Source: Saprospiraceae bacterium (GTDB lineage Bacteria > Bacteroidota > Bacteroidia > Chitinophagales > Saprospiraceae). From it: a stretch of DNA of 32,434 nt. How positions within the stretch are numbered: the stretch's first letter is position 1; the number at the start of each line of letters is the position of its first letter. The notes under the pieces were generated by a model. The model had not been told where the DNA came from, did not search any database, and was given only the letters and a program-made list of their open reading frames with translations. Positions 22,821-31,798 of the stretch are shown here, piece after piece. The position numbers were made by a program, and so were the translations under genes. Location: assembly GCA_027486765.1 (NCBI GenBank), contig JAIXOO010000379.1, forward strand, positions 1 through 32,434, written 5' to 3'.

Positions 22821-23861
22821 ATGAGTAAGACAAAAAAGGATGTAACCATCTACGATATTGCGGCCCAACTGGATATTTCCGTAGCCACGGTGAGTCGGGC
22901 CTTGAGGGATGATCCGGTGGTGAGTGACAAAACCAAAAAAAGAGTCTTTGAATTGGCCGAAAAAAACGGCTACCAAGCCAATCAGTTTGCCCGTAGTTTG
23001 CGGCAACAGCATACCAATACCATTGGGGTGATCATTCCACGGCTCAACAGTTATTTTATGGCTACGGTGATTGCAGGCATCGAAAATGTGGCCAACCAGG
23101 CGGGTTACAACCTGATCATCAGCCAGTCCTCAGAATCAGCGGAAAGAGAAGGCATTAACGTTCGAACCATGTTCAACAACCGGGTTGATGGGCTCCTGGT
23201 TTCCCTCTCTTACCTGACGAGCAATTTGGAGCCCTTTGAAAAATTTGCCAAAAAGAACATTCCCGTCATTTTTTTCGACCGTACTCCCGAGAGTAGTTCC
23301 TTCACCAATATCCGCATCAACAACGTTCAGGCTGGATACGAAGCGACCAAACATTTGCTCAGCCAGGGGCGGCGGCGGATTGCCCACGTCACAATATCCA
23401 GCACACAGAGCATCTACAAGGAGCGTTTTCTAGGCTACGCCATGGCGCTTGCTGAATTTGGCATTCCACTGGATAAAAGCCTGATTTATCTGGCCGATTT
23501 AAGCATGGAGTCGGGAACGGATGCCGCCAAGCATCTGCTTTCCTTGCCCACGCGACCAGATGCGGTGTTTGTAGTCAACGACAACTGTGCCGCAGGCCTT
23601 GTCATTGGCCTGAAAGCCAAAGGCATCCGGGTACCGGAAGATATTGCGGTGGTGGGATTCAATGACGACCCAGTGAGTAGAATTGTGGAGCCCAATTTGA
23701 CCAGCATCCATTACCCGGGGCATCAAATGGGCGAATTGGCAGCGCGCAGCCTGATCAATCACTTAACTGGTGCCGGCGACATCATGTTGACCCAAACGAT
23801 TTTGTTGCGTTCTGATTTGGTAATCCGGCAGTCTTCGGGCGTTCCTGTGCCCAGCCGTTAA
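22821..23861 (+). CDS. LacI-family transcriptional regulator
   Basis: 346 residues from ATG 22821, chosen because the LacI DNA-binding domain begins at once: KKDVTIYDIAAQLDISVATVSRALRDD, with the recognition helix VSRALR, and the hinge NQFARSLRQQHTNTIGVIIP. An ATG at 22776 would add a hydrophobic 15-residue leader that LacI proteins do not have. The rest is a periplasmic-binding-protein-like sensor (FFDRTPESSSFTNIRINNVQAGYEATKHL, VFVVNDNCAAGLVIGLKAKGIRVPEDIAVVGFNDDP, LTSIHYPGHQMGELAARSLINHL). Such regulators respond to sugars or sugar phosphates. Their targets may include the carbohydrate genes 2-3 kb downstream, though this is speculative. It converges on the next gene with a gap of 12 bp. 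Confidence 0.93.
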   Translation: MSKTKKDVTIYDIAAQLDISVATVSRALRDDPVVSDKTKKRVFELAEKNGYQANQFARSLRQQHTNTIGVIIPRLNSYFMATVIAGIENVANQAGYNLIISQSSESAEREGINVRTMFNNRVDGLLVSLSYLTSNLEPFEKFAKKNIPVIFFDRTPESSSFTNIRINNVQAGYEATKHLLSQGRRRIAHVTISSTQSIYKERFLGYAMALAEFGIPLDKSLIYLADLSMESGTDAAKHLLSLPTRPDAVFVVNDNCAAGLVIGLKAKGIRVPEDIAVVGFNDDPVSRIVEPNLTSIHYPGHQMGELAARSLINHLTGAGDIMLTQTILLRSDLVIRQSSGVPVPSR

Positions 23862-23873
23862 ATTTTAACTAGC

Positions 23874-24353
23874 CTATACAGGTTTCTGCCGCATAAACCT
23901 AGCCAGGTTACCCATCACCGTGCTGTTGACTTTTTTACGGAAATAAGGTGTCCAACCCAGAAGGATACCCGTAAACCCAAAAGCCTGTCTGGCCCAGGCG
24001 TAAAAATCAAAGCGGTCGACGTGCTTTTTGATCTTGCCGTTTTCGAACTCAAAACTGGCCTTGATTTTGTTGAGTACTTTCCGTCCAGTGACAGAAAGGG
24101 TATACTTTGCTTCCCAGTAGGCACTTCCGGTATGCTCATCCGCAGTAACCTCCCTGAATTCCAACTGTAAATCCTTGCCATTGCGGATCAACATTTCCCA
24201 CATGGCGCGCACTTGGGTGGCATCCAGGCCGTGAAATGCCTCGTCGCTAAAGGTCGCATCGTCGGTATAGCATGCTTGCATGCCCGCGTAGTCTTTGTTT
24301 TGGAAGCAAGTGTAGAAGTGTTCGAGGAGGAGTTGATTGGGATGTTTGGACAT
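23874..24353 (-). CDS. SnoaL-like / nuclear transport factor 2-like protein
   Basis: 159 residues from ATG 24353 (MSKHPNQLLLEHFYTCF). A frame to 24428 exists, but its first 25 codons overlap a palindrome, so the shorter start is preferred. The pattern LLLEHFYTCFQNKDYAGMQACYTDDATFSDEAFHGLDATQVRAMWEMLI, followed by strands SAYWEAKYTLSVTGRKVLNKIKASFEFENGKIKKHVDRFDFYAWARQAFG, is the SnoaL/ketosteroid isomerase-like cone fold. The fold is used for small-molecule isomerases and also for non-catalytic binding proteins. The conserved H-x-D in KKHVDRFDF fits the family. The substrate is unknown. Confidence 0.85.
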   Translation of the reverse strand: MSKHPNQLLLEHFYTCFQNKDYAGMQACYTDDATFSDEAFHGLDATQVRAMWEMLIRNGKDLQLEFREVTADEHTGSAYWEAKYTLSVTGRKVLNKIKASFEFENGKIKKHVDRFDFYAWARQAFGFTGILLGWTPYFRKKVNSTVMGNLARFMRQKPV

Positions 24354-24410
24354 GACGCTAAGTGTTAGTGTAGCGAAATGTACATCAATTTCCTCAAATT
24401 GGCGTTCATA

Positions 24411-24501
24411 AAGCACAAAGAACAACAAGGGAGCAGCAATAAATCAGCACCTCGTCGATTGTTGACGAGCATCATTGGTGCTGCCTTGGTCCTTTGTGCT
24501 T
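24411..24501. repeat. Imperfect palindromic element with inner hairpin
   Basis: Outer arms AAGCACAAAG (24411-24420) and CTTTGTGCTT (24492-24501) pair perfectly, and pairing continues imperfectly inward through AGCAGCAAT/ATTGGTGCT. An inner hairpin CTCGTC/GACGAG (24451-24456 with 24464-24469) forms the tip. It lies just upstream of the SnoaL-like gene. The sequence is unrelated to the GCTACCGC family. Confidence 0.75.
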
Positions 24502-24653
24502 ACTACTTAGTGTGTGAAAGGTAAAACGAACTAGTCGTTTGTTAGAGTTTTGTTTGAGTGCCCATCATCATTGCCATAGATGATTATTTATGATACAAAA
24601 ATGCAGCATCAACCCCGCAATGAAAAGTACAATTTCACTAAAAATTGGAATAA

Positions 24654-24713
24654 TAAAAAAAGCCCTAATTGTCATAAAAATCAAATTTTCAGACAATTAG
24701 GGCTTCCTTTTTT
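24654..24713 (-). terminator. Rho-independent terminator of the DEAD-box helicase gene
   Basis: AAGCCCTAATTGTC and GACAATTAGGGCTT form a 14-bp perfect stem around an 18-nt loop, starting 17 bp past the helicase stop on the minus strand. In that direction the stem is followed by TTTTTTTATTATT, and in the other direction by CCTTTTTT, so it may work both ways. Confidence 0.85.
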
Positions 24714-24729
24714 ACCTATTCCTGGTTTT

Positions 24730-25875
24730 TTAATACTTCAGCTGCATGTTCGGCGCGTAGGTAATTGTAGGAATATTTTTGGCAATCAGCCGATTGATGT
24801 CGCGCAAGTAAGCTTTTTCTTCACTGTCACAGAAAGACAGTGCGATCCCGCTAGCCCCTGCCCGCCCCGTACGACCGATCCGGTGTACATACGTTTCAGG
24901 GATATTGGGCAAATCGTAGTTGATCACGTGACTGAGGCTCTCTACATCGATGCCCCGAGCCGCAATGTCGGTAGCGACCAGTACGCGGATTTTGCCTTCC
25001 TTAAACCCAGTAAGTGCACTTTGACGCGCATTCTGTGATTTGTTGCCGTGAATGGCATTGGAACGGATACCCGCCTTGACGATGTCGCGGTTGATCTTAT
25101 CTGCACCGTGTTTGGTGCGGGTAAATACCAGCACCGACTTGATCTTGGCTTGTTTCAGCAACTGGATCAAGAGTTCACGTTTGTCTCTTTTTTCCACAAA
25201 ATAAACCAACTGCTCCACGGTTTCAGTGGTAGACGAAACGGGGGTAACCTCTACTTTAGCGGGGTTGTACAGGATGGTATTGGCCAGTTTCTGTATTTCC
25301 GGGGGCATGGTTGCCGAGAAAAACAGGGTTTGACGACGTTCAGGTAATTTGCTGATGATCCGTTTTACATCGTGTACAAAACCCATGTCCAACATCCGGT
25401 CGGCTTCATCCAACACAAATGTATTGAGGTATTGTAAGCTGACCAATTTCTGGTTCATCAAGTCGAGCAAGCGCCCGGGAGTAGCAATCAGGATGTCCAA
25501 ACCCCGGCGGATGTTTTCCACTTGTTTGGTCTGGTTGACTCCGCCAAAAATTACCCCGTGCCGCAGGTTGGTATGCCGTCCATAGGCACTGAAACTTTCG
25601 TTGATCTGAATGGCGAGTTCACGGGTGGGCGTAAGGATCAAAGCTCTGATTTGGCGGGTCCCGATGGTGGGTACTCCGTCATTGTGCAACAATTGGAGAA
25701 TCGGAATGGCAAAAGCTGCCGTTTTCCCGGTCCCGGTTTGGGCACAACCCAGCAGGTCTTTTCGCTGTAGAAGAATGGGAATGGCTTGTTGTTGGATGGG
25801 TGTTGGAGTGGTGTAACCCTCAGTTTCCAGCGCACGCAGGATGGGGTCAATCAAATTTAAATCCTTAAAAGTCAT
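24730..25875 (-). CDS. DEAD-box ATP-dependent RNA helicase (RhlE-like)
   Basis: 381 residues, almost only the helicase core. The Q motif is [14 protein letters not shown], motif I AQTGTGKT, Ia PTRELAIQI, Ib [28 protein letters not shown], then [28 protein letters not shown] and [12 protein letters not shown]. The lack of a long basic or Gly-rich C-terminal tail places it with short RhlE-type helicases, which act in ribosome assembly, RNA decay or cold adaptation. The 5' leader contains two hairpins and the gene ends in a strong terminator, so it is a single-gene transcript. Confidence 0.94.
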   Translation of the reverse strand: MTFKDLNLIDPILRALETEGYTTPTPIQQQAIPILLQRKDLLGCAQTGTGKTAAFAIPILQLLHNDGVPTIGTRQIRALILTPTRELAIQINESFSAYGRHTNLRHGVIFGGVNQTKQVENIRRGLDILIATPGRLLDLMNQKLVSLQYLNTFVLDEADRMLDMGFVHDVKRIISKLPERRQTLFFSATMPPEIQKLANTILYNPAKVEVTPVSSTTETVEQLVYFVEKRDKRELLIQLLKQAKIKSVLVFTRTKHGADKINRDIVKAGIRSNAIHGNKSQNARQSALTGFKEGKIRVLVATDIAARGIDVESLSHVINYDLPNIPETYVHRIGRTGRAGASGIALSFCDSEEKAYLRDINRLIAKNIPTITYAPNMQLKY

Positions 25876-26193
25876 GTGGTAATGTTAGCTGCTACCTTGG
25901 TATCTGTCTCAGTAGCAATAATGGTGCAGCAGGGGAAAGATAGGCTTTCTCCAGTTTGCACCGTAATCTCCTGAAATTGAATGAATCACAAGGTGAGCAA
26001 GGCAAAAATACCGAGCCGGAAAAACAAATGTAAAAGTGGCTCTTCCGTATCTTGAGCTACAAATCAACATCAAGTATTTTAATATCGCTACAAAGGTACA
26101 GTTTTATCTGGTACCGTGCAGCTTTTTGTTTTTAAGCGCTAAAATCCGACATACCTGTTTATATTTGTTATCACAGCTTTAAGCCAAAGATTT
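25876..26193. other. Divergent intergenic region, DEAD helicase / CBM9-like gene
   Basis: 318 bp without a gene. On the minus strand a hairpin with GGTGCA/TGCACC ends (25923-25962) and an inner GAAAG/CTTTC stem lies about 50-90 nt before the helicase ATG. A second weak stem, GCTAC/GTAGC, lies nearer. These could be a 5'-UTR control structure, as seen in some RNA helicase mRNAs. The rightward promoter elements are at 26131-26167. Confidence 0.5.
26131..26167 (+). promoter_or_regulatory. Promoter with LacI-type operator-like site before the CBM9-like gene
   Basis: TATATTTG at 26160-26167 fits the TAnnTTTG -7 box; the predicted start is about 20 nt before the ATG at 26194. No TTTG lies at the right upstream distance. 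TTTAAGCGCTAAAA (26131-26144) has the palindromic AGCGCT centre common to LacI/GalR-family operators and sits at about -30 to -43. Repression or activation by a LacI-type protein is inferred only. Confidence 0.4.
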
Positions 26194-26880
26194 ATGCTAC
26201 ACCTTTTTCTACTGCTATTTTTTGTCAACATGCACGAACAAAACACCAAAACCATCCAGCTCCGGCCTGGCCAATGGACGCCTCTGGAGACTTCCACTTT
26301 TTTCCACTCCACCGATGGCACTGCTGCCAATTACCCAACCTCGGTGCAATTAAAAGCGGATGAGGACTACCTGCACGTCGCTTTTTTGTGTGAAAAAGAC
26401 GAGTATGTAGCGCAAAACACCTACATGGAGCACAACCTCCCATTGTACAATCAAGAAGTGTTTGAGGTATTCATTGCTGCTGGAACTGCCGACCCAACGC
26501 AGTACCTCGAACTCGAAATTAACCCCAATAACGCCATCTGGGTGGGTAAAATCACCAACCCCTCACTAGGAGATAAAGGTGATCTGAAAGGGGAATTGGT
26601 CGTTCCCGCCAGTAGTAAAATTGTACACCAGGCCAGCAAGGGTGAACAAGCTTGGTCGGGCACTTTGTCGATTCCTTGGGGCTTGATTTCTGCTGAAAAA
26701 TCGACTCAGTACCGCATCAATTTTTACCGCATTGTGGCTACACAAATGCCCAAGGAAAAAAACTGGAAATGCAATGTGGACAATTGTGCGTTCCTCTGCT
26801 GGAGCCCTACGATGAGTGGCAAAACTCCGGCATTTCACCGGCCACGCCGCTTTGGATTGCTTGATATTCTTCCGCGTTAG
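26194..26880 (+). CDS. Carbohydrate-binding family 9-like (CBM9/DOMON-type) protein
   Basis: 228 residues. A short hydrophobic N-terminus (MLHLFLLLFFVN) may be a minimal signal or membrane segment; ATG 26230 is an alternative start. The body is a beta-sandwich typical of CBM9-like proteins of Bacteroidota: SVQLKADEDYLHVAFLCEKDEY, NQEVFEVFIAA, YLELEINPNNAIWVGKI, AWSGTLSIPWGLI, YRINFYRI, and the C-terminal LCWSPTMSGKTPAFHRPRRFGLL, which is almost diagnostic. Such proteins bind sugars or act as small accessory proteins for glycan use. It is followed by an alpha-L-rhamnosidase gene on the same strand, but a 223-bp palindrome separates them. Confidence 0.85.
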   Translation: MLHLFLLLFFVNMHEQNTKTIQLRPGQWTPLETSTFFHSTDGTAANYPTSVQLKADEDYLHVAFLCEKDEYVAQNTYMEHNLPLYNQEVFEVFIAAGTADPTQYLELEINPNNAIWVGKITNPSLGDKGDLKGELVVPASSKIVHQASKGEQAWSGTLSIPWGLISAEKSTQYRINFYRIVATQMPKEKNWKCNVDNCAFLCWSPTMSGKTPAFHRPRRFGLLDILPR

Positions 26881-26890
26881 AGGTACTAAG

Positions 26891-27113
26891 AAGTTTTTGA
26901 AACAACCGTTCTCAAACCTTAGACTCAAAGCGCATGAATTGCCTCCAGCTTTAGCTGGTGGATAAGCAGTGAACTCTATTTTTGGGCTTTAGCCTCATTT
27001 GCAAAATTGAGGTTTGGGCTAAAGCCCATTCTAGACCTGACCTTCTAACCACCAGCTAAAGCTGGAGGCAATTCAAACGCCAGAGCCTAAAGAACGATTA
27101 TTTCAAAAAACTT
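26891..27113. repeat. Nested palindrome (CTTTAGC family)
   Basis: Three nested inverted repeats share one centre. Outer imperfect arms are about 26891-26912 with 27091-27113. The middle arms are perfect over 27 bp (26935-26961 with 27049-27075) and include CCTCCAGCTTTAGCTGG. The inner arms, TGGGCTTTAGCC/GGCTAAAGCCCA, are 26983-26994 with 27017-27028. Middle and inner stems share the word CTTTAGC. It occupies most of the gap between the CBM9-like and rhamnosidase genes. Confidence 0.9.
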
Positions 27114-27142
27114 AATGACATCTCTGACTCATCCCTTTATTT

Positions 27143-29827
27143 ATGAAACCTACATCTACCCGTTTAAGCCTCTGTGCATTAAGCGCATTCTTTTTTCTAA
27201 CATTAGTCCAGAGTTTAGCCAAACCCGTTGAACTCCGCTGTGAGTACCTCGTCAACCCCTTAGGTGTGGACGCAGCCCGGCCACGCTTCAGCTGGCGCTT
27301 GGAAGATCCTCGCCCGGGGGCGAGCCAAATCGCTTACCAAATTTGGGTCGGAACCGATTCGGCAGGATTGCTCCAGGGCAAAGCTTTGATCTGGAATTCC
27401 CTTAAAGTGGCTTCCAACAAAACGCTTATTTCCTATGCAGGCCCAACCTTGCCAGCCTTCAGCAAGTACTACTGGGCCATCGCCTCCTGGGGTGTGGATG
27501 GGCAACGCACCCTATCTTCCGTTGCTAATTTTGAAACAGGTATACAAAAAGCCAGCAATTGGAAAGGTGCCTGGATTTCTGACACCCGCGATGTCAACCT
27601 CAAACCTGCTCCCTATTTCCGCAAAACCTTTGACGCCAAAAAAAGCATCCGCTCTGCACGTGCTTACATCGCCGTGGCGGGTTTGTACGAATTGTCGATC
27701 AATGGCCAGGCCATCGGCAATCACCGCCTCGATCCCATGTACACCCGCTTCGATCGGCGCACCATGTATGTGACCCACGATGTGACCAAACAAGTCCAAA
27801 ATGGCAAAAATGCCATTGGGGTTTTGTTGGGCAACGGCTGGTACAACCATCAATCCACCGCAGTGTGGTTTTTTCATGAGGCCCCCTGGCGCAACCGACC
27901 CACTTTTTGCCTCGATTTGCGGATCACTTACACCGATGGTTCGGTGGAAACCATCAGTTCGGGCAAAGACTGGAAAACAGACCTCAGTCCCATCATTTTT
28001 AACAGCATTTATACCGCCGAGCACTACGACGCCCGCCTGGAGCAGCCCAACTGGAACCAGCCCAATTTTGACGATGCAAAGTGGAAAACGGTGATTCTGC
28101 GCCCTGCGCCCTCCACCAACCTGGTTGCGCAGGTGATGCACCCCATCCGCGACGTGGAAGAAATTGCGGCAAAATCCATGCGCAAAATCAACGACACCAC
28201 CTATTTGTACGACTTGGGGCGCAACATTTCTGGCGTGGTCAGCCTGCGCGTACGCGGCGCAGCAGGCACCCGGGTCCGACTGCGACACACCGAACGCCTC
28301 GATGCAGAAGGCCGCTCCGATATGTCGAACATCGACGTCCATTACCGCCCCACCGACAATACCGACCCTTTCCAGACGGATATTTTTATCCTCAGTGGCC
28401 GCGGCGAAGAGCGTTTTATGCCCCGCTTCAACTACAAGGGTTTTCAATACGTGGAGGTGACGAGCAATCAGGCCATCACCCTCGCGGAAAACAGCCTCAA
28501 AGGCTACTTCATGCACAGCGATTTGCCTGTGCTGGGACAGGTGCAATCGAGCAGCTCTACGCTCGACAAAATCTGGTTTGCCACCAACAATTCCTACCTT
28601 TCCAACCTCTTTGGCTACCCGACCGATTGCCCCCAACGGGAGAAAAACGGCTGGACGGGGGATGCCCACATCGCCAGCGAAACAGGTTTGTACAATTTTG
28701 ACGGCATCACCGTTTACGAAAAATGGTTGGCCGACCACCGCGACGAGCAACAACCCAACGGCGTATTGCCCTCCATCATCCCCACCAGCGGCTGGGGTTA
28801 CGAATGGGGCAACGGGCCCGACTGGACGAGCACCATCGCGATCATCCCTTGGAACATATACCTGTTTTACGGCGACCACAAATTGCTGGAAGACTGCTAC
28901 GACAACATAAAACGCTACGTGGATGCCATCAGCGCCCGTAGCCAGGGTAATTTGACCAGCTGGGGCCTCGGCGATTGGGTGCCCGTGAAATCCAAAGCGC
29001 CCGTAGAATTGACATCCTCGATTTATTATTACGTCGACGCGACGATTTTGGCCAAAACTGCGCAACTCTTGAATAAAAAAGCGGATTACACCACCTATTC
29101 AGCGCTGGCCACCCAAATTAAAGCCGCCATCAATGCCAAGTACCTGAACCGGGAAACGGGGACCTACGGCAACGGCACCCAAACGGAAATGAGTGCCCCG
29201 CTCCATTGGGGAATTGTCCCCAGCGAACTCCAGGCCAAAGTAGCCGCTAATCTTGCCCAAAGGGTCAAAGCCGATGGCGCGCACCTGGATGTGGGCCTTT
29301 TGGGCACCAAAACCATCCTCAACGCCCTCAGCGACCATGGCTACGCCGACCTGGCTTACCAAATCGCTGCGCAGGAAGATTTCCCTTCCTGGGGTTGGTG
29401 GATCAAAAACGGCGCCACTACCCTCTACGAAAACTGGCCCATCGATGCCAAATCGGACATCTCCATGAACCACATCATGTTTGGTGAAATTGGGGCCTGG
29501 TATTACAAGGCACTGGGAGGCATCAAACCCGATCCGTCGGCGCCGGGCTTTAAAAATATTTTGCTAAATCCGCATTTTGTGAAGGGTTTGGATCGTTTTC
29601 AAGCCAATTTTAAAACACCACAAGGGAAACTGGTGTCGAGTTGGGAAAGGACGAAGGAGGGCATCAGTTACAAAGTAGTTGTGCCGCCGAATAGCAGCGC
29701 TAGTTTGAGTTTGGAGCTTTTACCGGGGCAAAAGGTATGGAGCAAGGGGCAGGTGCTGGAAAATCCAGGCAAAAACACCTTAGTTCGCCAATTGAAAGCG
29801 GGTAGTTATGAGTTTGTAATCAAGTAA
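27143..29827 (+). CDS. Alpha-L-rhamnosidase, GH78
   Basis: 894 residues. An N-terminal signal (about 1-27, LCALSAFFFLTLVQSLAKP) is followed by beta-domains with CEYLVNPLGVDAARPRFSWRL, NWKGAWISD, and the carbohydrate-binding-like region with VAGLYELSINGQAIGNHRLDPMYTRFDRR. The (alpha/alpha)6 catalytic domain begins near 460. D495, E500 and D507 in DCPQREKNGWTGDA reproduce the spacing of D567, E572 and D579 of Bacillus RhaB, and E763 in TTLYENWPID matches the catalytic base. A C-terminal beta domain ends the protein. It releases terminal alpha-L-rhamnose from plant, algal or bacterial glycans in the periplasm or outside the cell. It may cooperate with the upstream CBM9-like protein. Confidence 0.94.
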   Translation: MKPTSTRLSLCALSAFFFLTLVQSLAKPVELRCEYLVNPLGVDAARPRFSWRLEDPRPGASQIAYQIWVGTDSAGLLQGKALIWNSLKVASNKTLISYAGPTLPAFSKYYWAIASWGVDGQRTLSSVANFETGIQKASNWKGAWISDTRDVNLKPAPYFRKTFDAKKSIRSARAYIAVAGLYELSINGQAIGNHRLDPMYTRFDRRTMYVTHDVTKQVQNGKNAIGVLLGNGWYNHQSTAVWFFHEAPWRNRPTFCLDLRITYTDGSVETISSGKDWKTDLSPIIFNSIYTAEHYDARLEQPNWNQPNFDDAKWKTVILRPAPSTNLVAQVMHPIRDVEEIAAKSMRKINDTTYLYDLGRNISGVVSLRVRGAAGTRVRLRHTERLDAEGRSDMSNIDVHYRPTDNTDPFQTDIFILSGRGEERFMPRFNYKGFQYVEVTSNQAITLAENSLKGYFMHSDLPVLGQVQSSSSTLDKIWFATNNSYLSNLFGYPTDCPQREKNGWTGDAHIASETGLYNFDGITVYEKWLADHRDEQQPNGVLPSIIPTSGWGYEWGNGPDWTSTIAIIPWNIYLFYGDHKLLEDCYDNIKRYVDAISARSQGNLTSWGLGDWVPVKSKAPVELTSSIYYYVDATILAKTAQLLNKKADYTTYSALATQIKAAINAKYLNRETGTYGNGTQTEMSAPLHWGIVPSELQAKVAANLAQRVKADGAHLDVGLLGTKTILNALSDHGYADLAYQIAAQEDFPSWGWWIKNGATTLYENWPIDAKSDISMNHIMFGEIGAWYYKALGGIKPDPSAPGFKNILLNPHFVKGLDRFQANFKTPQGKLVSSWERTKEGISYKVVVPPNSSASLSLELLPGQKVWSKGQVLENPGKNTLVRQLKAGSYEFVIK

Positions 29828-29830
29828 AAC

Positions 29831-30823
29831 TTAGTAGGCTATCGCCCTTTCCAGCATTCGGTCGCGTTTATTTTGAAGATCAAGGGCGGTGTTGCTGATT
29901 TCAATATCCGGCCGAATGCCATCTTCGGTGTGTTGGCCGTTGGCAGGCAGAAAGTAATTGCTTGATACGTCCACGATCCAACCGTTAGGTAATTCATAGG
30001 GTTGTTTAATGCCACCACCGGGGCCGGTAGTTTCACCAATTATGGTAACATTGGGCAAGGTTTGCATAATGGCGGCAAAATAGGTTTCTGCGTTGAAGGT
30101 ATGCTCACTGGTGAGAATAACAATTTTTTTATGCCCCAAGTATGGCCAAATTGACGGAATGGCTACGGGTACTTTTTTGAAATCTTGTGGACCTTTGCCA
30201 CTTTTATGCACCATTGATCCAACATTGGTAGTTCTCAGAATAAAGTGACTGACTAAACTAAAGGCCGCTTCAGGTGTACCACCACCAGCATAGCGTAAAT
30301 CAAGAATAATTTTTTTACGCGAGCCGTGAGAGAGGTAATTCGCCAAGTTTTGCCAATTATTTCCATCATCAGCATACAAAAAGTCGTGCAAAACGTAAGC
30401 TGTGGTATCATTGATTGCTTCAGCCCAGGTTCCAATATTAAAAAAACGAAGCTTCTGTTTTGTATAGCTAAATGTCACCTCTCGTTTAAACTTATAGTCG
30501 TAGTTACCGAGGGAATAGGGAATGCTGGTGTAAAGTTCGCTGGTTAAGGAGGCTTGTCCATCTTTCAATTCACCTATTAGATTCTGGCAAATGAAAAATA
30601 AGCTGTCTTGCGAAATAAGGTTTGAAACTTGAGGGCGATAGTGTGCCTTAATCAGCTCCCAATCAATTTGTTTGACTTCAAACAAAGCGTAGTTCTCTTC
30701 CAAAAACTGTAATAACTCGTCGAATACGCTAATATTGGAATTTTTTGGAGAGGCAAACTCTTTGGAGCAACTTTGGAGTACGATTACAAGGCATACAAAC
30801 AAAATGGCAATGGATCTTTTCAT
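29831..30823 (-). CDS. S41-peptidase-like lipoprotein, catalytic serine apparently replaced
   Basis: 330 residues. The lipoprotein signal peptide ends in LQSC with C19 as the lipidated residue. The S41 (tail-specific/tricorn-like) fold is seen in KIILDLRYAGGGTPEAAFSLVSHF, HKKIVILTSEHTFNAETYFAA, NVTIIGETTGPGGGIKQPYELPNGW and HTEDGIRPDIEI. In active S41 proteins of this type the nucleophile segment reads TFSAAE; here it is TFNAET, with N244 at the serine position. The protein may be an inactive, peptide-binding relative, or may use another residue. No PDZ domain is visible. Its ATG overlaps the upstream stop by 4 bases (ATGA), so it is coupled to the barrel protein gene. It converges with the rhamnosidase gene (3 bp between stops). 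Confidence 0.8.
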   Translation of the reverse strand: MKRSIAILFVCLVIVLQSCSKEFASPKNSNISVFDELLQFLEENYALFEVKQIDWELIKAHYRPQVSNLISQDSLFFICQNLIGELKDGQASLTSELYTSIPYSLGNYDYKFKREVTFSYTKQKLRFFNIGTWAEAINDTTAYVLHDFLYADDGNNWQNLANYLSHGSRKKIILDLRYAGGGTPEAAFSLVSHFILRTTNVGSMVHKSGKGPQDFKKVPVAIPSIWPYLGHKKIVILTSEHTFNAETYFAAIMQTLPNVTIIGETTGPGGGIKQPYELPNGWIVDVSSNYFLPANGQHTEDGIRPDIEISNTALDLQNKRDRMLERAIAY

Positions 30824-31668
30824 GGTTTTTTGAAACTAAATTGATATGCAAGATTAACATGATGATGGAAACGGAATAAGGGTTTTTCACCTGTGGCAAA
30901 AAGGTAGTTCCATTGATAATTTATACCTATAGCACTACCTCTTTGCCCAATTCTGTGTTGAAGTATCGTTTGAAACTGAAGATGAGCAAACTGTGTAAGT
31001 GTTTGAAATTGTGCGCGCTTAAAGTAGGCAGATTGAAACAACAAAATATCCTCCTCCCAGTCGTAACCATCTTCTGGAAAAGTGAAACTATACGGAGGGC
31101 GTTCTGTAAAAGCCAATAAAGGTAGAGCGCCTGCGATATTTAAATTCCAATTTTTGCCCAATGCCTTATGGTATTTCCCGGTCAATCCAAGAGCGCTCCA
31201 GATCACATAACTGAAACCAGAATTATCTTTAAAACCGGGCCAAGGTCCAGTTCCAGCATATCGATGAGTTGAAAAAGCACCGTGGTCGAGATAAGCACCT
31301 AATTGCCAATTTTTATTTTTAAGCGTTCTTAGGTGTTCATAAAATATCCGCATTTCAGAGATAGATAGAGTCGTAATGAAATTCTTCTGCCAATCAACTG
31401 CGGTATGTGAAAATTTAAGTCCCAGAGTATTGGTGCTGCGTTCACCTTGCAGTGCGTATTGTAAACCATAATTCCAACATTTGGCAGTTCGAAAAACGCT
31501 GCTGTGTCGGGTATCCTTCACTTGAGCGATTGAATAACCCGCATCTAGTTTAAGGCTTCCACCCAAGTTTTGGCCCAGGCAACAATTGAAATTAATCAAT
31601 GCAATAAAAACCAGCAGAACAGACCATTGGGTAATGATTTTTAGTCTCGATTTAACTGGAAAGCCCAT
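30820..31668 (-). CDS. Outer-membrane beta-barrel-like protein, unknown function
   Basis: 282 residues. A signal peptide spans about 1-33, with a long basic n-region and the hydrophobic core WSVLLVFIALINFNCC before LGQNLGG. The remainder alternates short amphipathic beta strands and polar turns: GGSLKLDAGYSIAQ, WNYGLQYALQG, NTLGLKFSHTAV, KNWQLGAYLDHG, NWNLNIAGALPLLAF, GSAIGINYQWNYLF, HHVNLAYQFSFKKP. A final aromatic strand suits an outer-membrane barrel. I recognise no named family. Its stop overlaps the start of the S41-like lipoprotein gene, which suggests that the two proteins work together in the envelope. Confidence 0.7.
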   Translation of the reverse strand: MGFPVKSRLKIITQWSVLLVFIALINFNCCLGQNLGGSLKLDAGYSIAQVKDTRHSSVFRTAKCWNYGLQYALQGERSTNTLGLKFSHTAVDWQKNFITTLSISEMRIFYEHLRTLKNKNWQLGAYLDHGAFSTHRYAGTGPWPGFKDNSGFSYVIWSALGLTGKYHKALGKNWNLNIAGALPLLAFTERPPYSFTFPEDGYDWEEDILLFQSAYFKRAQFQTLTQFAHLQFQTILQHRIGQRGSAIGINYQWNYLFATGEKPLFRFHHHVNLAYQFSFKKP

Positions 31669-31798
31669 CTATTTTGTACTTTAATTTTCAATAAATAGCT
31701 CGTTGTAAACTTATGTAACCTACGATTGCGCAAACATACAATCTGATCTCAAAATTTTTCAATTCCAAGCATTATTTAAACACAACTAACACGAAATT

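Noticed and set aside
27512-29065. 517-codon open frame on the minus strand
   Set aside because: It lies entirely opposite the GH78 gene, has no family motifs, and is explained by the codon bias of the real gene.
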